Assembly (NCBI GenBank): GCA_028697515.1
Contig: JAQVEY010000064.1
Coordinates: forward strand, 1 to 9,441
DNA: 9,441 nucleotides
Origin: Bacteroidales bacterium
GTDB lineage: Bacteria; Bacteroidota; Bacteroidia; Bacteroidales; ML635J-15
Reading direction: 5' to 3'
Below, piece after piece: positions 1 through 6,756 of this stretch (positions are counted from its first letter, which is position 1; every line of letters begins with the position of its first letter). The notes under the pieces are model-generated. The model had not been told where the DNA came from. It ran no database searches and saw only the letters and a program-made list of their open reading frames with translations. A program made the translations under genes and the position numbers.

Positions 1-59
1 GATAATTCAAATATCTTTGTTCCAAGTTGGCCTTTTGATCCAAATACAACAATTTTCAT
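1..59 (-). CDS. rfbD: dTDP-4-dehydrorhamnose reductase, N-terminal fragment (runs off window)
   Basis: Only the first 19 codons are inside the window. They read MKIVVFGSKGQLGTKIFEL. This is the first beta strand and glycine-rich dinucleotide-binding turn (GxxGQLG) of an SDR-fold reductase, and the 'GQLG' form is typical of RfbD/RmlD. That enzyme reduces dTDP-4-keto-L-rhamnose to dTDP-L-rhamnose with NAD(P)H in the cytoplasm. The ATG lies three bases beyond the rfbC stop, so it is the next gene of the same operon. Identity rests on this short motif plus the order rfbA-rfbC-rfbD. The catalytic YxxxK motif is outside the window, so the rest of the gene cannot be judged. Confidence 0.85.
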   Translation of the reverse strand, partial: MKIVVFGSKGQLGTKIFEL

Positions 60-62
60 TTT

Positions 63-611
63 CTAAAAGTTTTTTTCAGCATTTTGGAAATCTGGATGAT
101 TCTGGTCTTTTGGTGAGATGATACGTTTATCTTCAGGAATCATCCAATCAATATTTAAAAACTTATCTGAAAGACAAATTCCCCTTTCTGAAGCCTGATT
201 GTAATAGCTGTCGCACATATAAGAAAAAATGGCAGAATCTGATAAGACTGAAAATCCGTGGGCAAACCCTTTGGGTATTAAAAATTGCTTTTTATTTTCG
301 GAAGATAATCGTACCGAATGATATTTTCCGAATGTTGGAGAGTTTTTTCTTAAATCAACTGCTACATCCAAAACTTCACCCAAAACTACTCTAACTAACT
401 TTGCCTGTGTGTATGGATTAAGTTGATAATGTAGGCCGCGAACAACACCGTAAGAAGAGCCTGATTCATTGAATTGAACAGGTGTAAAATCAATTCCGTT
501 TTCTTTAAGTAAATTTTTGTTCCAGAATTCCATGAAATATCCGCGACTATCACCAAAAACAGATGGTTCTAGAATTAATAATCCTTCAATGTTCGTTTTT
601 ACAATCTTCAT
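63..611 (-). CDS. rfbC: dTDP-4-dehydrorhamnose 3,5-epimerase
   Basis: RfbC/RmlC epimerises dTDP-4-keto-6-deoxy-glucose at C3 and C5 to dTDP-4-keto-L-rhamnose, the third step of dTDP-rhamnose synthesis, in the cytoplasm. The 182-residue length is normal for this cupin-fold family. Visible family motifs are GYFME near residue 24, VVRGLHYQ with the likely catalytic His61, [18 protein letters not shown] at 71-88, IPKGFAHGF at 112-120 with a second conserved His, a tyrosine cluster at 131-137 followed by ERGI, and SPKDQ with Asp169, the expected partner of His61. The start ATG overlaps the rfbA stop codon by four bases (ATGA), the usual sign of translational coupling, and rfbD follows after three bases. 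No residue that I would expect in the active site is missing. Confidence 0.97.
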   Translation of the reverse strand: MKIVKTNIEGLLILEPSVFGDSRGYFMEFWNKNLLKENGIDFTPVQFNESGSSYGVVRGLHYQLNPYTQAKLVRVVLGEVLDVAVDLRKNSPTFGKYHSVRLSSENKKQFLIPKGFAHGFSVLSDSAIFSYMCDSYYNQASERGICLSDKFLNIDWMIPEDKRIISPKDQNHPDFQNAEKNF

Positions 612-1486
612 AAAGGCAAATTATTATTAAGGACTTTTATTAAATATTGACCGTATTGACTTTTCTTAAGAGGTTCAATAAGATTTTCGAGTTGTTTTTT
701 GTCGATAAAACCTCTGCTATAAGCAATTTCTTCTATACACGAAGCTTTTAATCCTTGTCTTGCTTCTAAAGTTTCGATAAAATTTGCTGCTTGTAAAAGA
801 CTTTCAGGAGTTCCTGTGTCCAGCCATGCAAAGCCACGGCCTAAGAGCTTTATTTGCAATCGGTTTTCAGTCAAATATAAATTATTGAGATCTGTAATTT
901 CATATTCACCACGTTTTGATGGCTTTAGATTCTTTGCTTTTTGCACAACATCATTACTGTAAAAGTATAGTCCTGTAACAGCATAATTTGATTTAGGGTT
1001 CTCAGGTTTTTCTTCAATTGAAATTACATTCATATTTTTGTCAAATTCTGCTACTCCATATCGTTGAGGATCATTTACATAATATCCAAAAATCATAGCC
1101 CCATCCTTAAGTTTTGCTGCATTTAGAAGAACTTTCCCAAAACCTTGGCCATAAAAAATATTATCTCCTAAAACAAGACAAACGCTATCATTACCTATAA
1201 ATTCTTCTCCCAGCACAAATGCTTGAGCAAGTCCATCTGGCGAGGGTTGAATTTTATAGCTTATTTTCATTCCAAGTTGTGATCCATCTCCAAACAATCT
1301 CTCATATAGAGAAATATCAACAGGTGTAGAAATAATAAGGACTTCTTTAATCCCTGCCAGCATAAGTACTGATAAAGGATAATATATCATTGGTTTATCA
1401 TAAACCGGTATAATCTGTTTAGAAATGCTTATTGTTATAGGATGTAGTCTAGTTCCTGCTCCTCCGGCTAATATTATTCCTTTCAT
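608..1486 (-). CDS. rfbA: Glucose-1-phosphate thymidylyltransferase
   Basis: RfbA/RmlA joins dTTP and glucose-1-phosphate to give dTDP-glucose and pyrophosphate, the first step of dTDP-rhamnose synthesis. The 292 residues are full family length. The nucleotide-binding signature [11 protein letters not shown] is at 8-18, followed by [18 protein letters not shown] at 22-39. LVLGDN at 105-110 carries Asp108 and WLDTGT at 221-226 carries Asp223, the two expected Mg-binding residues. EEKP at 158-161 and GEYEITD at 193-199 are further substrate-site motifs. Its ATG shares one base with the stop of the upstream decarboxylase gene (TAATG) and its own stop overlaps rfbC, so the three genes form a tightly coupled operon. 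The rfbB 4,6-dehydratase needed for step two is not in the window and may lie beyond rfbD. Confidence 0.97.
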   Translation of the reverse strand: MKGIILAGGAGTRLHPITISISKQIIPVYDKPMIYYPLSVLMLAGIKEVLIISTPVDISLYERLFGDGSQLGMKISYKIQPSPDGLAQAFVLGEEFIGNDSVCLVLGDNIFYGQGFGKVLLNAAKLKDGAMIFGYYVNDPQRYGVAEFDKNMNVISIEEKPENPKSNYAVTGLYFYSNDVVQKAKNLKPSKRGEYEITDLNNLYLTENRLQIKLLGRGFAWLDTGTPESLLQAANFIETLEARQGLKASCIEEIAYSRGFIDKKQLENLIEPLKKSQYGQYLIKVLNNNLPL

Positions 1487-2421
1487 TACAATACTTTTTT
1501 AAAATAGTCAATAGTTTTCACCAATCCCTGAGTAAGATTTGTTTTAGGTTCCCAATTATTTAAGAGTTCCTTTGCAAGACTAATATCAGGTTTTCGTTGA
1601 ATAGGATCGTCCTCAGGCAATTCCTGATATTCGATTTTGCTTTTCGAATCAGTTAATGAAATAATTTTATCTGCCAATTCCAACATATTAAATTCTTCTG
1701 GATTTCCTATGTTTACGGGTCCAATTATTTTGTTGTCAGTATTCATCATTCTAATCAGAGCTTCAATCAGGTCATCAACGTATTGGAACGATCTGGTCTG
1801 CTTACCGTCACCGTATATGGTTATCGGTTTGTTTTGTAAAGCCTGAACAATAAAGTTAGAGATTACCCTGCCGTCATTGGGCAGCATTCGTGGTCCGTAG
1901 GTATTAAAAATTCTAACAATTTTAATTTTTACATTATTTTGTTTATGATAATTTATGAATAAAGATTCCGCGCATCTTTTACCTTCATCATAGCATGATC
2001 TGGAACCGATTGGATTTACATTTCCCCAATAAGATTCAGTTTGAGGATGCACATCAGGATCGCCATATACTTCACTTGTTGATGCCTGAAGAATTTTAGC
2101 TTTTATTCTTTTTGCAAGCCCAAGCATATTAACAGCTCCCATTACAGATGTTTTTATAGTCTTAATGGGATTAAATTGATAATGTACAGGAGATGCGGGG
2201 CAAGCCAGATTGTATATTTCGTCTGCTTCAACATAAAAAGGCATTGTAATGTCATGCCTAATTAATTCAAAATAAGGATTGTCCAACAGATGGACTACAT
2301 TAGATTTTGCTCCGGTAAAGAAATTATCAACACAAATGACTTCATTGCCTTCATTGAGCAATCTTTCACATAAATGAGATCCGATAAAACCGGCACCTCC
2401 AGTAACAAGTATTTTTTTCAT
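1486..2421 (-). CDS. UDP-glucuronate decarboxylase-like SDR (UDP-xylose synthase family)
   Basis: This 311-residue extended SDR probably converts UDP-glucuronate to UDP-xylose with bound NAD. The Rossmann motif [12 protein letters not shown] is at about 6-17. [10 protein letters not shown] (83-92 from the longer open frame), [22 protein letters not shown] with the YxxxK pair (Tyr144, Lys148 from my start) and [10 protein letters not shown] are all features of the UXS group rather than of GalE or RfbB. I chose ATG 2421 over the open-frame ATG at 2451 because SDRs of this group begin MKKILVTGG. The ten extra codons are lysine- and tyrosine-rich, and a candidate promoter lies inside them. It is the first gene of the rfb operon, sharing one base with rfbA. 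A related activity such as a 4-keto or apiose-type synthase cannot be excluded from motifs alone. Confidence 0.88.
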   Translation of the reverse strand: MKKILVTGGAGFIGSHLCERLLNEGNEVICVDNFFTGAKSNVVHLLDNPYFELIRHDITMPFYVEADEIYNLACPASPVHYQFNPIKTIKTSVMGAVNMLGLAKRIKAKILQASTSEVYGDPDVHPQTESYWGNVNPIGSRSCYDEGKRCAESLFINYHKQNNVKIKIVRIFNTYGPRMLPNDGRVISNFIVQALQNKPITIYGDGKQTRSFQYVDDLIEALIRMMNTDNKIIGPVNIGNPEEFNMLELADKIISLTDSKSKIEYQELPEDDPIQRKPDISLAKELLNNWEPKTNLTQGLVKTIDYFKKVL

Positions 2422-2440
2422 TAATACCGTATTTTTTTTG

Positions 2441-2471
2441 TAAAAATACATGTAATTTTTCAGATTTACAA
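2441..2471 (-). promoter_or_regulatory. Candidate Bacteroidota promoter for the sugar-nucleotide operon
   Basis: On the minus strand TATTTTTA (2448-2441) matches seven of eight positions of the Bacteroidota -7 box TAnnTTTG, with its last G replaced by A. A TTG (2471-2469) sits 20 bases upstream as a possible -33 element. Transcription would begin near 2435, giving a leader of about 14 bases before ATG 2421 and ruling out the ATG at 2451. In such AT-rich DNA a one-mismatch box is weak evidence. No better match was found between the biotin carrier gene and this operon. Confidence 0.3.
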
Positions 2472-2485
2472 TTTAATATCTGAAA
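2458..2485. repeat. Short inverted repeat over the putative -33 region
   Basis: TTTCAGAT (2458-2465) and ATCTGAAA (2478-2485) are a perfect 8-bp inverted repeat around a 12-base centre. It surrounds the TTG proposed as the -33 element of the sugar-nucleotide operon, the position expected for a repressor operator. Neither strand has a T-run after the repeat, so it does not look like a terminator. An 8-bp repeat can occur by chance in AT-rich intergenic DNA. Confidence 0.25.
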
Positions 2486-2507
2486 TACTATGTCTTGTTT
2501 TTATTGC

Positions 2508-2541
2508 AAATGACTTATAATCTATTGATTATAAGTCATTT
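2508..2541 (-). terminator. Perfect 15-bp hairpin downstream of the biotin carrier gene
   Basis: The arms 2508-2522 and 2527-2541 are exactly complementary over 15 bp around the four-base loop TATT. The stem holds only three G:C pairs. It lies 28 bases beyond the stop of the biotin carrier gene and about 90 bases before the next operon, so ending the tgt-lptG-carboxylase transcript is its most likely role. There is no run of U after the hairpin on either strand (the minus strand continues GCAATAAAAACAAG). It is therefore not a textbook intrinsic terminator. It could instead protect mRNA 3' ends or bind a protein. Confidence 0.5.
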
Positions 2542-2568
2542 ATAATAAGGTTTATGATTAGATCAGAA

Positions 2569-2880
2569 TTATTTTAGAATTATCATTTCGTGTCCTCTGC
2601 TGACAATATCCCCAGGTTTAACAAGGATTTTATCAACGATTCCATTTCTTTCAAATTTAATCTGATTATTCATTTTCATAGCTTCGATAACCAACATGGC
2701 ATCGCCTTCATTAACTTCATCACCATTATTGACGAAAACTTCAACAATAGTTCCGGGAATTATTGATTTAATTCTTCTGTCATCAGGCTGAGTCCATTTT
2801 TTTCTTTTATCAAAAGACTTAATAGAATTTGTTTCATATTCTACATCGTCAATAACAAATTTGATATTATTTTCATTCAT
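2569..2880 (-). CDS. Biotin carboxyl carrier protein (biotin/lipoyl attachment domain)
   Basis: The 103-residue protein carries the biotin that shuttles CO2 between carboxylase subunits in the cytoplasm. The attachment motif EAMKMNN is clear, with the biotinyl lysine at residue 69 and 34 residues after it, the normal distance in biotinyl domains. The domain (about 38-103) starts IKSIIPGTIVEVFV and has the paired glycines of the lipoyl/biotinyl fold (NNGDEVNEGD, VKPGDIV). The first 35 or so residues, ending KKWTQPDDRR, resemble the linker of small Bacteroidota carrier subunits. I start it at ATG 2880, 11 bases after the carboxyltransferase stop, rather than at the in-frame TTG at 2889. It lies directly after the carboxyltransferase gene, its obvious partner. 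No biotin carboxylase or decarboxylase membrane subunit is adjacent, so the complex it serves is not fixed. Confidence 0.9.
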   Translation of the reverse strand: MNENNIKFVIDDVEYETNSIKSFDKRKKWTQPDDRRIKSIIPGTIVEVFVNNGDEVNEGDAMLVIEAMKMNNQIKFERNGIVDKILVKPGDIVSRGHEMIILK

Positions 2881-2891
2881 TATTATCAATA

Positions 2892-4436
2892 TTAAAATGG
2901 AGGAATTCCATGTTTTTTATCAGATTTAATTACCACTTTGTTGCGACATACCAACAATGCATGTAAGAGCATTTTACGAGTTTCGGCCGGTTCTATAACG
3001 GCATCAACATATCCTTTGGCAGCGGCCACATAAGGATTTGCAAATCTTTCTTTGTATTCTGCCACTTTCTGCTTTCTCATTTCGTCAGGATTTTCAGCTT
3101 CAGCTATTTCTTTTCGGAAAATAATATTAGCAGCACCTTGTGGACCCATAACTGCAATTTCTGCGGTAGGCCAAGCATATACAAAGTCAGCGTTTAAATG
3201 TCTTGAACTCATTGCTATATATCCTCCACCATAAGCTTTGCGTAATATAACAGTAATTTTTGGAACAGTAGCTTCTGAATAAGAATACAAGACTTTTGCT
3301 CCGTGGCGAATAACACCGGCATGCTCCTGATCTATTCCGGGTAAATAACCTGGAAGGTCAACCAAGGTAACAATAGGGATATTAAAAGCATCGCAATATC
3401 GAATAAAACGGGCTGCTTTATCGGAGCAGTCCACATCTAGTACGCCTGCCAAATACAGAGGTTGATTTGCTACAAAACCAACAGTTTTACCACCTATTCG
3501 GCCATAACCAACTACAATGTTTTTAGCAAATCTTTCCATTACTTCGATAAAATCAGATTTGTCGGCAATTGCTTTTATAACATCTCGAACGTCGTAAGGT
3601 TTTGTAGGATCGATAGGTACTATAGAATTGATATCAATATTTAAAGCAGGATTTTCCGATGGGTTTTGTTCTGTTTCTGGTATATTGTTTTGAGGAATGA
3701 AAGAAAGTAATTTACGAATTTGTTTAAAACACTCTTCTTCATTATGTGCAAAGAAATGAGCGTTACCGGTTATTTCGCTATGAACACGTGCACCACCTAA
3801 ATCTTCCTGCGAAATTTCTTCACCTAAAACTGTTTTAATTACTTCGGGACCGGTGATAAACATTTTTGAAATATTATCTACTACAAAAACATAATCAGTC
3901 AAAGCTGGAGAGTAAACAGCACCACCTGCACATGGGCCTAAGATAACAGAAATTTGAGGTATGATACCGCTGGCTTGTGTATTACGATAAAATATATCAC
4001 CATAACCTGCTAATGATCCAACACCTTCTTGAATACGAGCACCTCCCGAATCGTTGATTCCAATACAAGGAACTTTCATTGTCATTGCAACGTCCTGAAT
4101 TTTGGTAATCTTCATAGCATGTCTGTATCCAAGAGAGCCTCCAACTACAGTAAAGTCTTGAGCAAATACACATACAGGCTTACCTTCTACGAGACCTGTT
4201 CCGATAATGACACCATCTCCATTTAAAACTTTATCAGCCATTCCAAAATCTCTGGCATCATGTTGAACGAATAAATCATATTCATTAAATGTTTCTTTAT
4301 CTAATAAAAGGTCTATTCTCTCACGAGCAGTTAATTTACCTGATTCTTTTTGTTTTTGAATTGCTTTTTCTCCTCCGCCTAACATTACAGCCTGACGTTT
4401 CTGGAGCAAAGCTTCGATTTTTTCATTTTTATTCAT
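2892..4436 (-). CDS. Acyl-CoA carboxylase carboxyltransferase (beta) subunit, PccB/MmdA type
   Basis: This 514-residue crotonase-fold carboxyltransferase moves the carboxyl group between biotin and a short acyl-CoA, probably propionyl-CoA/methylmalonyl-CoA. Its length is that of PccB, MmdA and related subunits. Clear motifs are GGSLGYRHAMK at 99-109, NDSGGARIQEG at 128-138, GPCAGGAVYSPALTD at 167-181 (first oxyanion hole), DVDCSDKAARFIRYCD at 334-349, LVDLPGYLPG at 358-367, and AYGGGYIAM at 401-409 (second oxyanion hole) followed by AWPTAEIAVMGPQGA. Ile407 occupies the position that, as I recall it, is Asp in strict propionyl-CoA carboxylases such as human PCCB, and Ile in AccB-type and decarboxylase MmdA-type enzymes. 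The substrate could therefore be broader, or the enzyme could be a decarboxylase half. The gene begins 24 bases after lptG. Confidence 0.93.
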   Translation of the reverse strand: MNKNEKIEALLQKRQAVMLGGGEKAIQKQKESGKLTARERIDLLLDKETFNEYDLFVQHDARDFGMADKVLNGDGVIIGTGLVEGKPVCVFAQDFTVVGGSLGYRHAMKITKIQDVAMTMKVPCIGINDSGGARIQEGVGSLAGYGDIFYRNTQASGIIPQISVILGPCAGGAVYSPALTDYVFVVDNISKMFITGPEVIKTVLGEEISQEDLGGARVHSEITGNAHFFAHNEEECFKQIRKLLSFIPQNNIPETEQNPSENPALNIDINSIVPIDPTKPYDVRDVIKAIADKSDFIEVMERFAKNIVVGYGRIGGKTVGFVANQPLYLAGVLDVDCSDKAARFIRYCDAFNIPIVTLVDLPGYLPGIDQEHAGVIRHGAKVLYSYSEATVPKITVILRKAYGGGYIAMSSRHLNADFVYAWPTAEIAVMGPQGAANIIFRKEIAEAENPDEMRKQKVAEYKERFANPYVAAAKGYVDAVIEPAETRKMLLHALLVCRNKVVIKSDKKHGIPPF

Positions 4437-4460
4437 ATCATAAAGATTGGTTATACATAA

Positions 4461-5540
4461 TTATTTAGGTGCGGTAAAATATATACCTGCAGCAATTAGT
4501 GCAAATAAGATATTAGGTATCCACACAGAAAACATTGCGTTAAATGTTCCATTGATTGCAAATACCGTAGCAAAACGCATAAATAGAATATATGAAAAAC
4601 TTAATAATATTCCTATCCCGACATTTATTCCTAAACCACCTCGAATTTTACGAACAGACAAAGCAAAACCAATTAGTGTTAAAATAAATGTTGCAAAAGG
4701 GGCGGCAATTCTTGAATGCTTTTCAATTTGACTTGTTACTACAGCTGATGTGCCTGATAGTTTCTGTTCAGCAATTAATTCTTCTAATTCTTTACGGTTC
4801 ATTGCCTCAATTGCGCTAGTTTTGCTTTGAAAATCCACGGGCTTGATCCTGAAAGCAGTATCTAATCTTAATCCGGTTATTAATTCTTCTTTGTTATTTT
4901 CGAAATTACGGATATAATAGTTTTGTAAAATCCATTTTTGGTTGATAGAATCCCAGATCATCATTTCTGCATTAAGTTTTGATTTAAGACGCACACCATC
5001 AAATTCTTCCAGAGTCATTCGTAAACCCATATTTCTTGATTGGTTGTAGCTTTCAACATAGAAATAAACACCCGGATAGATTTGTCTATGAATATTGTAA
5101 CCACCATATCTGGCATCTTTGTTCTTTAAATATAATGACTGGAATTGAATTCTTTTTTTGTTAGAATCGGGTATAACGTAGTTTCCTAAAACAAATGAAA
5201 ATATTGTTATAATTGTTGCTGCAATAAAGTAGGGATAAAGTAAACGATGTAAACTAATTCCACTACTGAACATTGCAATAAATTCGGTTTTGGCCGCCAT
5301 TCTTGAAGTGAAAAATATAACAGAGATAAAAACGAATAAAGCAGAGAACAGATTTGCAAAGTAAGGAATGAAATTTAGGTAATAATCAAATAGTATTGAA
5401 TTTAGCGGAGCTCCTTTATCCAAGAAGTCATCCATCTTCTCTGAAACATCAAAGATGATTGCTATAAGGATAATTAAAGTTAGGGCCAGAAAGAACGTCC
5501 CTAAGAACTTTTTAATAATATAGATATCAATTTTTTTCAA
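4461..5540 (-). CDS. LptF/LptG-family permease (YjgP/YjgQ), LPS export
   Basis: The 359-residue inner-membrane protein belongs to the LptF/LptG family. These permeases work with the ATPase LptB to extract lipopolysaccharide and pass it to LptC/LptA for transport to the outer membrane. The layout fits: hydrophobic segments at about 12-31, 58-78 and 101-122, a polar periplasmic jelly-roll region at about 125-270, then three more segments at about 278-297, 304-324 and 336-356. The start is TTG at 5540, immediately after the TGA of tgt and in the same frame. The next ATG (Met36) would delete the first membrane segment, and KKIDIYIIKKFLGTFF is the expected N-terminus after the initiator. I cannot decide between LptF and LptG from the sequence, because Bacteroidota members diverge from the E. 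coli pair. Confidence 0.9.
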   Translation of the reverse strand: MKKIDIYIIKKFLGTFFLALTLIILIAIIFDVSEKMDDFLDKGAPLNSILFDYYLNFIPYFANLFSALFVFISVIFFTSRMAAKTEFIAMFSSGISLHRLLYPYFIAATIITIFSFVLGNYVIPDSNKKRIQFQSLYLKNKDARYGGYNIHRQIYPGVYFYVESYNQSRNMGLRMTLEEFDGVRLKSKLNAEMMIWDSINQKWILQNYYIRNFENNKEELITGLRLDTAFRIKPVDFQSKTSAIEAMNRKELEELIAEQKLSGTSAVVTSQIEKHSRIAAPFATFILTLIGFALSVRKIRGGLGINVGIGILLSFSYILFMRFATVFAINGTFNAMFSVWIPNILFALIAAGIYFTAPK

Positions 5541-6671
5541 TCAAATCCTTTGATTTAGTTTTTCTATTGTTTGGTTTTTCCATACTTTAAAATCGCCCTT
5601 TTTAATATGATCTCTAGCTTCTTGCATCAATCTCAAATAGAAACTGAGATTATGAATACTTGCAATTTGAGCCCCAAGCATTTCTCCAGATATAACCAAA
5701 TGGCGAAGATAAGCTTTTGTATATATTTTGTCAACAAAGCTTGTCCCTGATTCGTCAATGGGGCTAAAATCATATTCCCATTTTTTGTTTCTCATATTCA
5801 AAGTTCCTTCCATCGTAAACAGCATTCCATTTCGGGCATTTCTTGTTGGCATTACACAGTCAAACATATCTATTCCCCTCTCAATTCCTTCGAGAAGATT
5901 TGTTGGTGTACCAACTCCCATAAGATAACGAGGTTTGCTAACCGGAAGTATTTCGTTTACTACCTCAATCATATCATACATTTCTTCAATCGGTTCGCCA
6001 ACAGACAAACCGCCTATTGCATTTCCTTCAGCACCAATGTCGGCAATGAATTTTGCTGATTCGGCTCTTAAGTCTTTATAGACGGAACCTTGAACTATTG
6101 GAAAATATGATTGTGAATGATCGTAAAGTTGAGTTGTCGTTTTAAAATAATTCCAGCCTCTTTGTAGCCATTGATGAGTAAGTTTTAAAGATTTAGCTGC
6201 ATATTTGTAGTCGCACGGATATGGTGTACATTCGTCAAAAGCCATAATAATATCGGCTCCTATTTTTCTTTGAATGTCAACAACATTTTCAGGAGTAAAA
6301 ATATGTTTAGAGCCATCAATATGACTTTTAAAAACTGCTCCTTCTTCTGTTAATTTGCGATTTTCTGCCAGTGAGAACACCTGAAAACCTCCGCTATCTG
6401 TTAAAATGTTTCTGTCCCATCCAATAAATTTGTGAAGTCCTCCTGCTTTGTTAATAATATCAATTCCCGGTCTTAAATATAAATGGTAGGTATTTCCGAG
6501 AATAATATTGGCATTGATTTCATTTTTTAGTTCGGGTATATGAACACCTTTTACGGTACCAGCAGTTCCTACCGGCATAAAAACAGGAGTGTCAATTACA
6601 CCGTGGTCGGTAGTAATCTGCCCACATCTGGCTTTGGTTTCTTTATCTTTATGAATAATTGAAAATTCCAT
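5541..6671 (-). CDS. tgt: tRNA-guanine(34) transglycosylase, variant without zinc cysteines
   Basis: Tgt exchanges guanine-34 in the anticodon of Asp, Asn, His and Tyr tRNAs for preQ1, leading to queuosine. The 376-residue TIM-barrel protein has TPVFMPVGTAGTVKG near its start, LTDSGGFQVFSL with the base-recognition/acid Asp92, GGLSVGEP, YLMGVGTP, and GIDMFDCVMPTRNARNG with the nucleophile Asp271. Aligned on that motif and on IHN, the E. coli zinc ligands Cys302, Cys304 and Cys307 correspond to Gly309, Ser311 and Asp314 here; only the histidine (His340) remains. I recall the same pattern in other Bacteroidota Tgt proteins, so I read it as a clade variant, not decay. The start is ATG 6671: the longer open frame to 6704 would run through a consensus promoter, and family members start here (MEFSIIHKD). 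It is first in the operon with lptG. Confidence 0.96.
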   Translation of the reverse strand: MEFSIIHKDKETKARCGQITTDHGVIDTPVFMPVGTAGTVKGVHIPELKNEINANIILGNTYHLYLRPGIDIINKAGGLHKFIGWDRNILTDSGGFQVFSLAENRKLTEEGAVFKSHIDGSKHIFTPENVVDIQRKIGADIIMAFDECTPYPCDYKYAAKSLKLTHQWLQRGWNYFKTTTQLYDHSQSYFPIVQGSVYKDLRAESAKFIADIGAEGNAIGGLSVGEPIEEMYDMIEVVNEILPVSKPRYLMGVGTPTNLLEGIERGIDMFDCVMPTRNARNGMLFTMEGTLNMRNKKWEYDFSPIDESGTSFVDKIYTKAYLRHLVISGEMLGAQIASIHNLSFYLRLMQEARDHIKKGDFKVWKNQTIEKLNQRI

Positions 6672-6682
6672 ATTTTGCGCGG

Positions 6683-6711
6683 CAAAGATAAGTATAATTT
6701 GCAATATGCAA
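6683..6711 (-). promoter_or_regulatory. Consensus Bacteroidota promoter for the tgt operon
   Basis: TATCTTTG (6690-6683, minus strand) matches the Bacteroidota -7 consensus TAnnTTTG exactly. TTG (6711-6709) lies 18 bases upstream as the -33 element. Transcription should begin around 6679, leaving a leader of under ten bases before ATG 6671. This supports the short tgt start and makes tgt the first gene of its operon. The spacer carries a small inverted repeat, TTGCA-ATA-TGCAA (6699-6711), which overlaps the -33 TTG and could be an operator. There is no room for a preQ1 riboswitch between promoter and start. Confidence 0.65.
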
Positions 6712-6756
6712 GATTGAAAATGGGGATGCTCTTTAGCACATGATTATTGTATGTTT

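Noticed and set aside
1637..1846. Plus-strand 69-codon open frame inside the decarboxylase-like gene
   Set aside because: It is antisense to conserved SDR sequence, so it is best read as a shadow frame.
2422..2451. Ten-residue N-terminal extension of the decarboxylase-like SDR
   Set aside because: The family begins at MKKILVTGG, the extension is low-complexity and AT-rich, and it would overlap a candidate promoter.
3052..4226. Plus-strand open frames of 60-65 codons inside the carboxyltransferase gene
   Set aside because: They are antisense to a full-length conserved protein, show no recognisable domain and have no promoter or neighbour on that strand.
4447..4731. Plus-strand 94-codon open frame over the end of lptG
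   Set aside because: It lies opposite the conserved C-terminal membrane segments of LptG, and its sequence has no recognisable family.
5541..6671. Loss of the zinc cysteines in tgt as evidence of a pseudogene
   Set aside because: The frame is complete at family length, both catalytic aspartates and all flanking motifs are intact, and a consensus promoter is present.
6727..6738. Small hairpin TGCT-CTTT-AGCA after the DUF4159 gene as a terminator
   Set aside because: The 4-bp stem is too weak and no T-run follows on the minus strand, so I see no convincing terminator in this spacer.
6672..6756. A preQ1 riboswitch in front of tgt
   Set aside because: The predicted transcript leader is under ten bases, and no pseudoknot-like stem-loop pattern is visible in the spacer.
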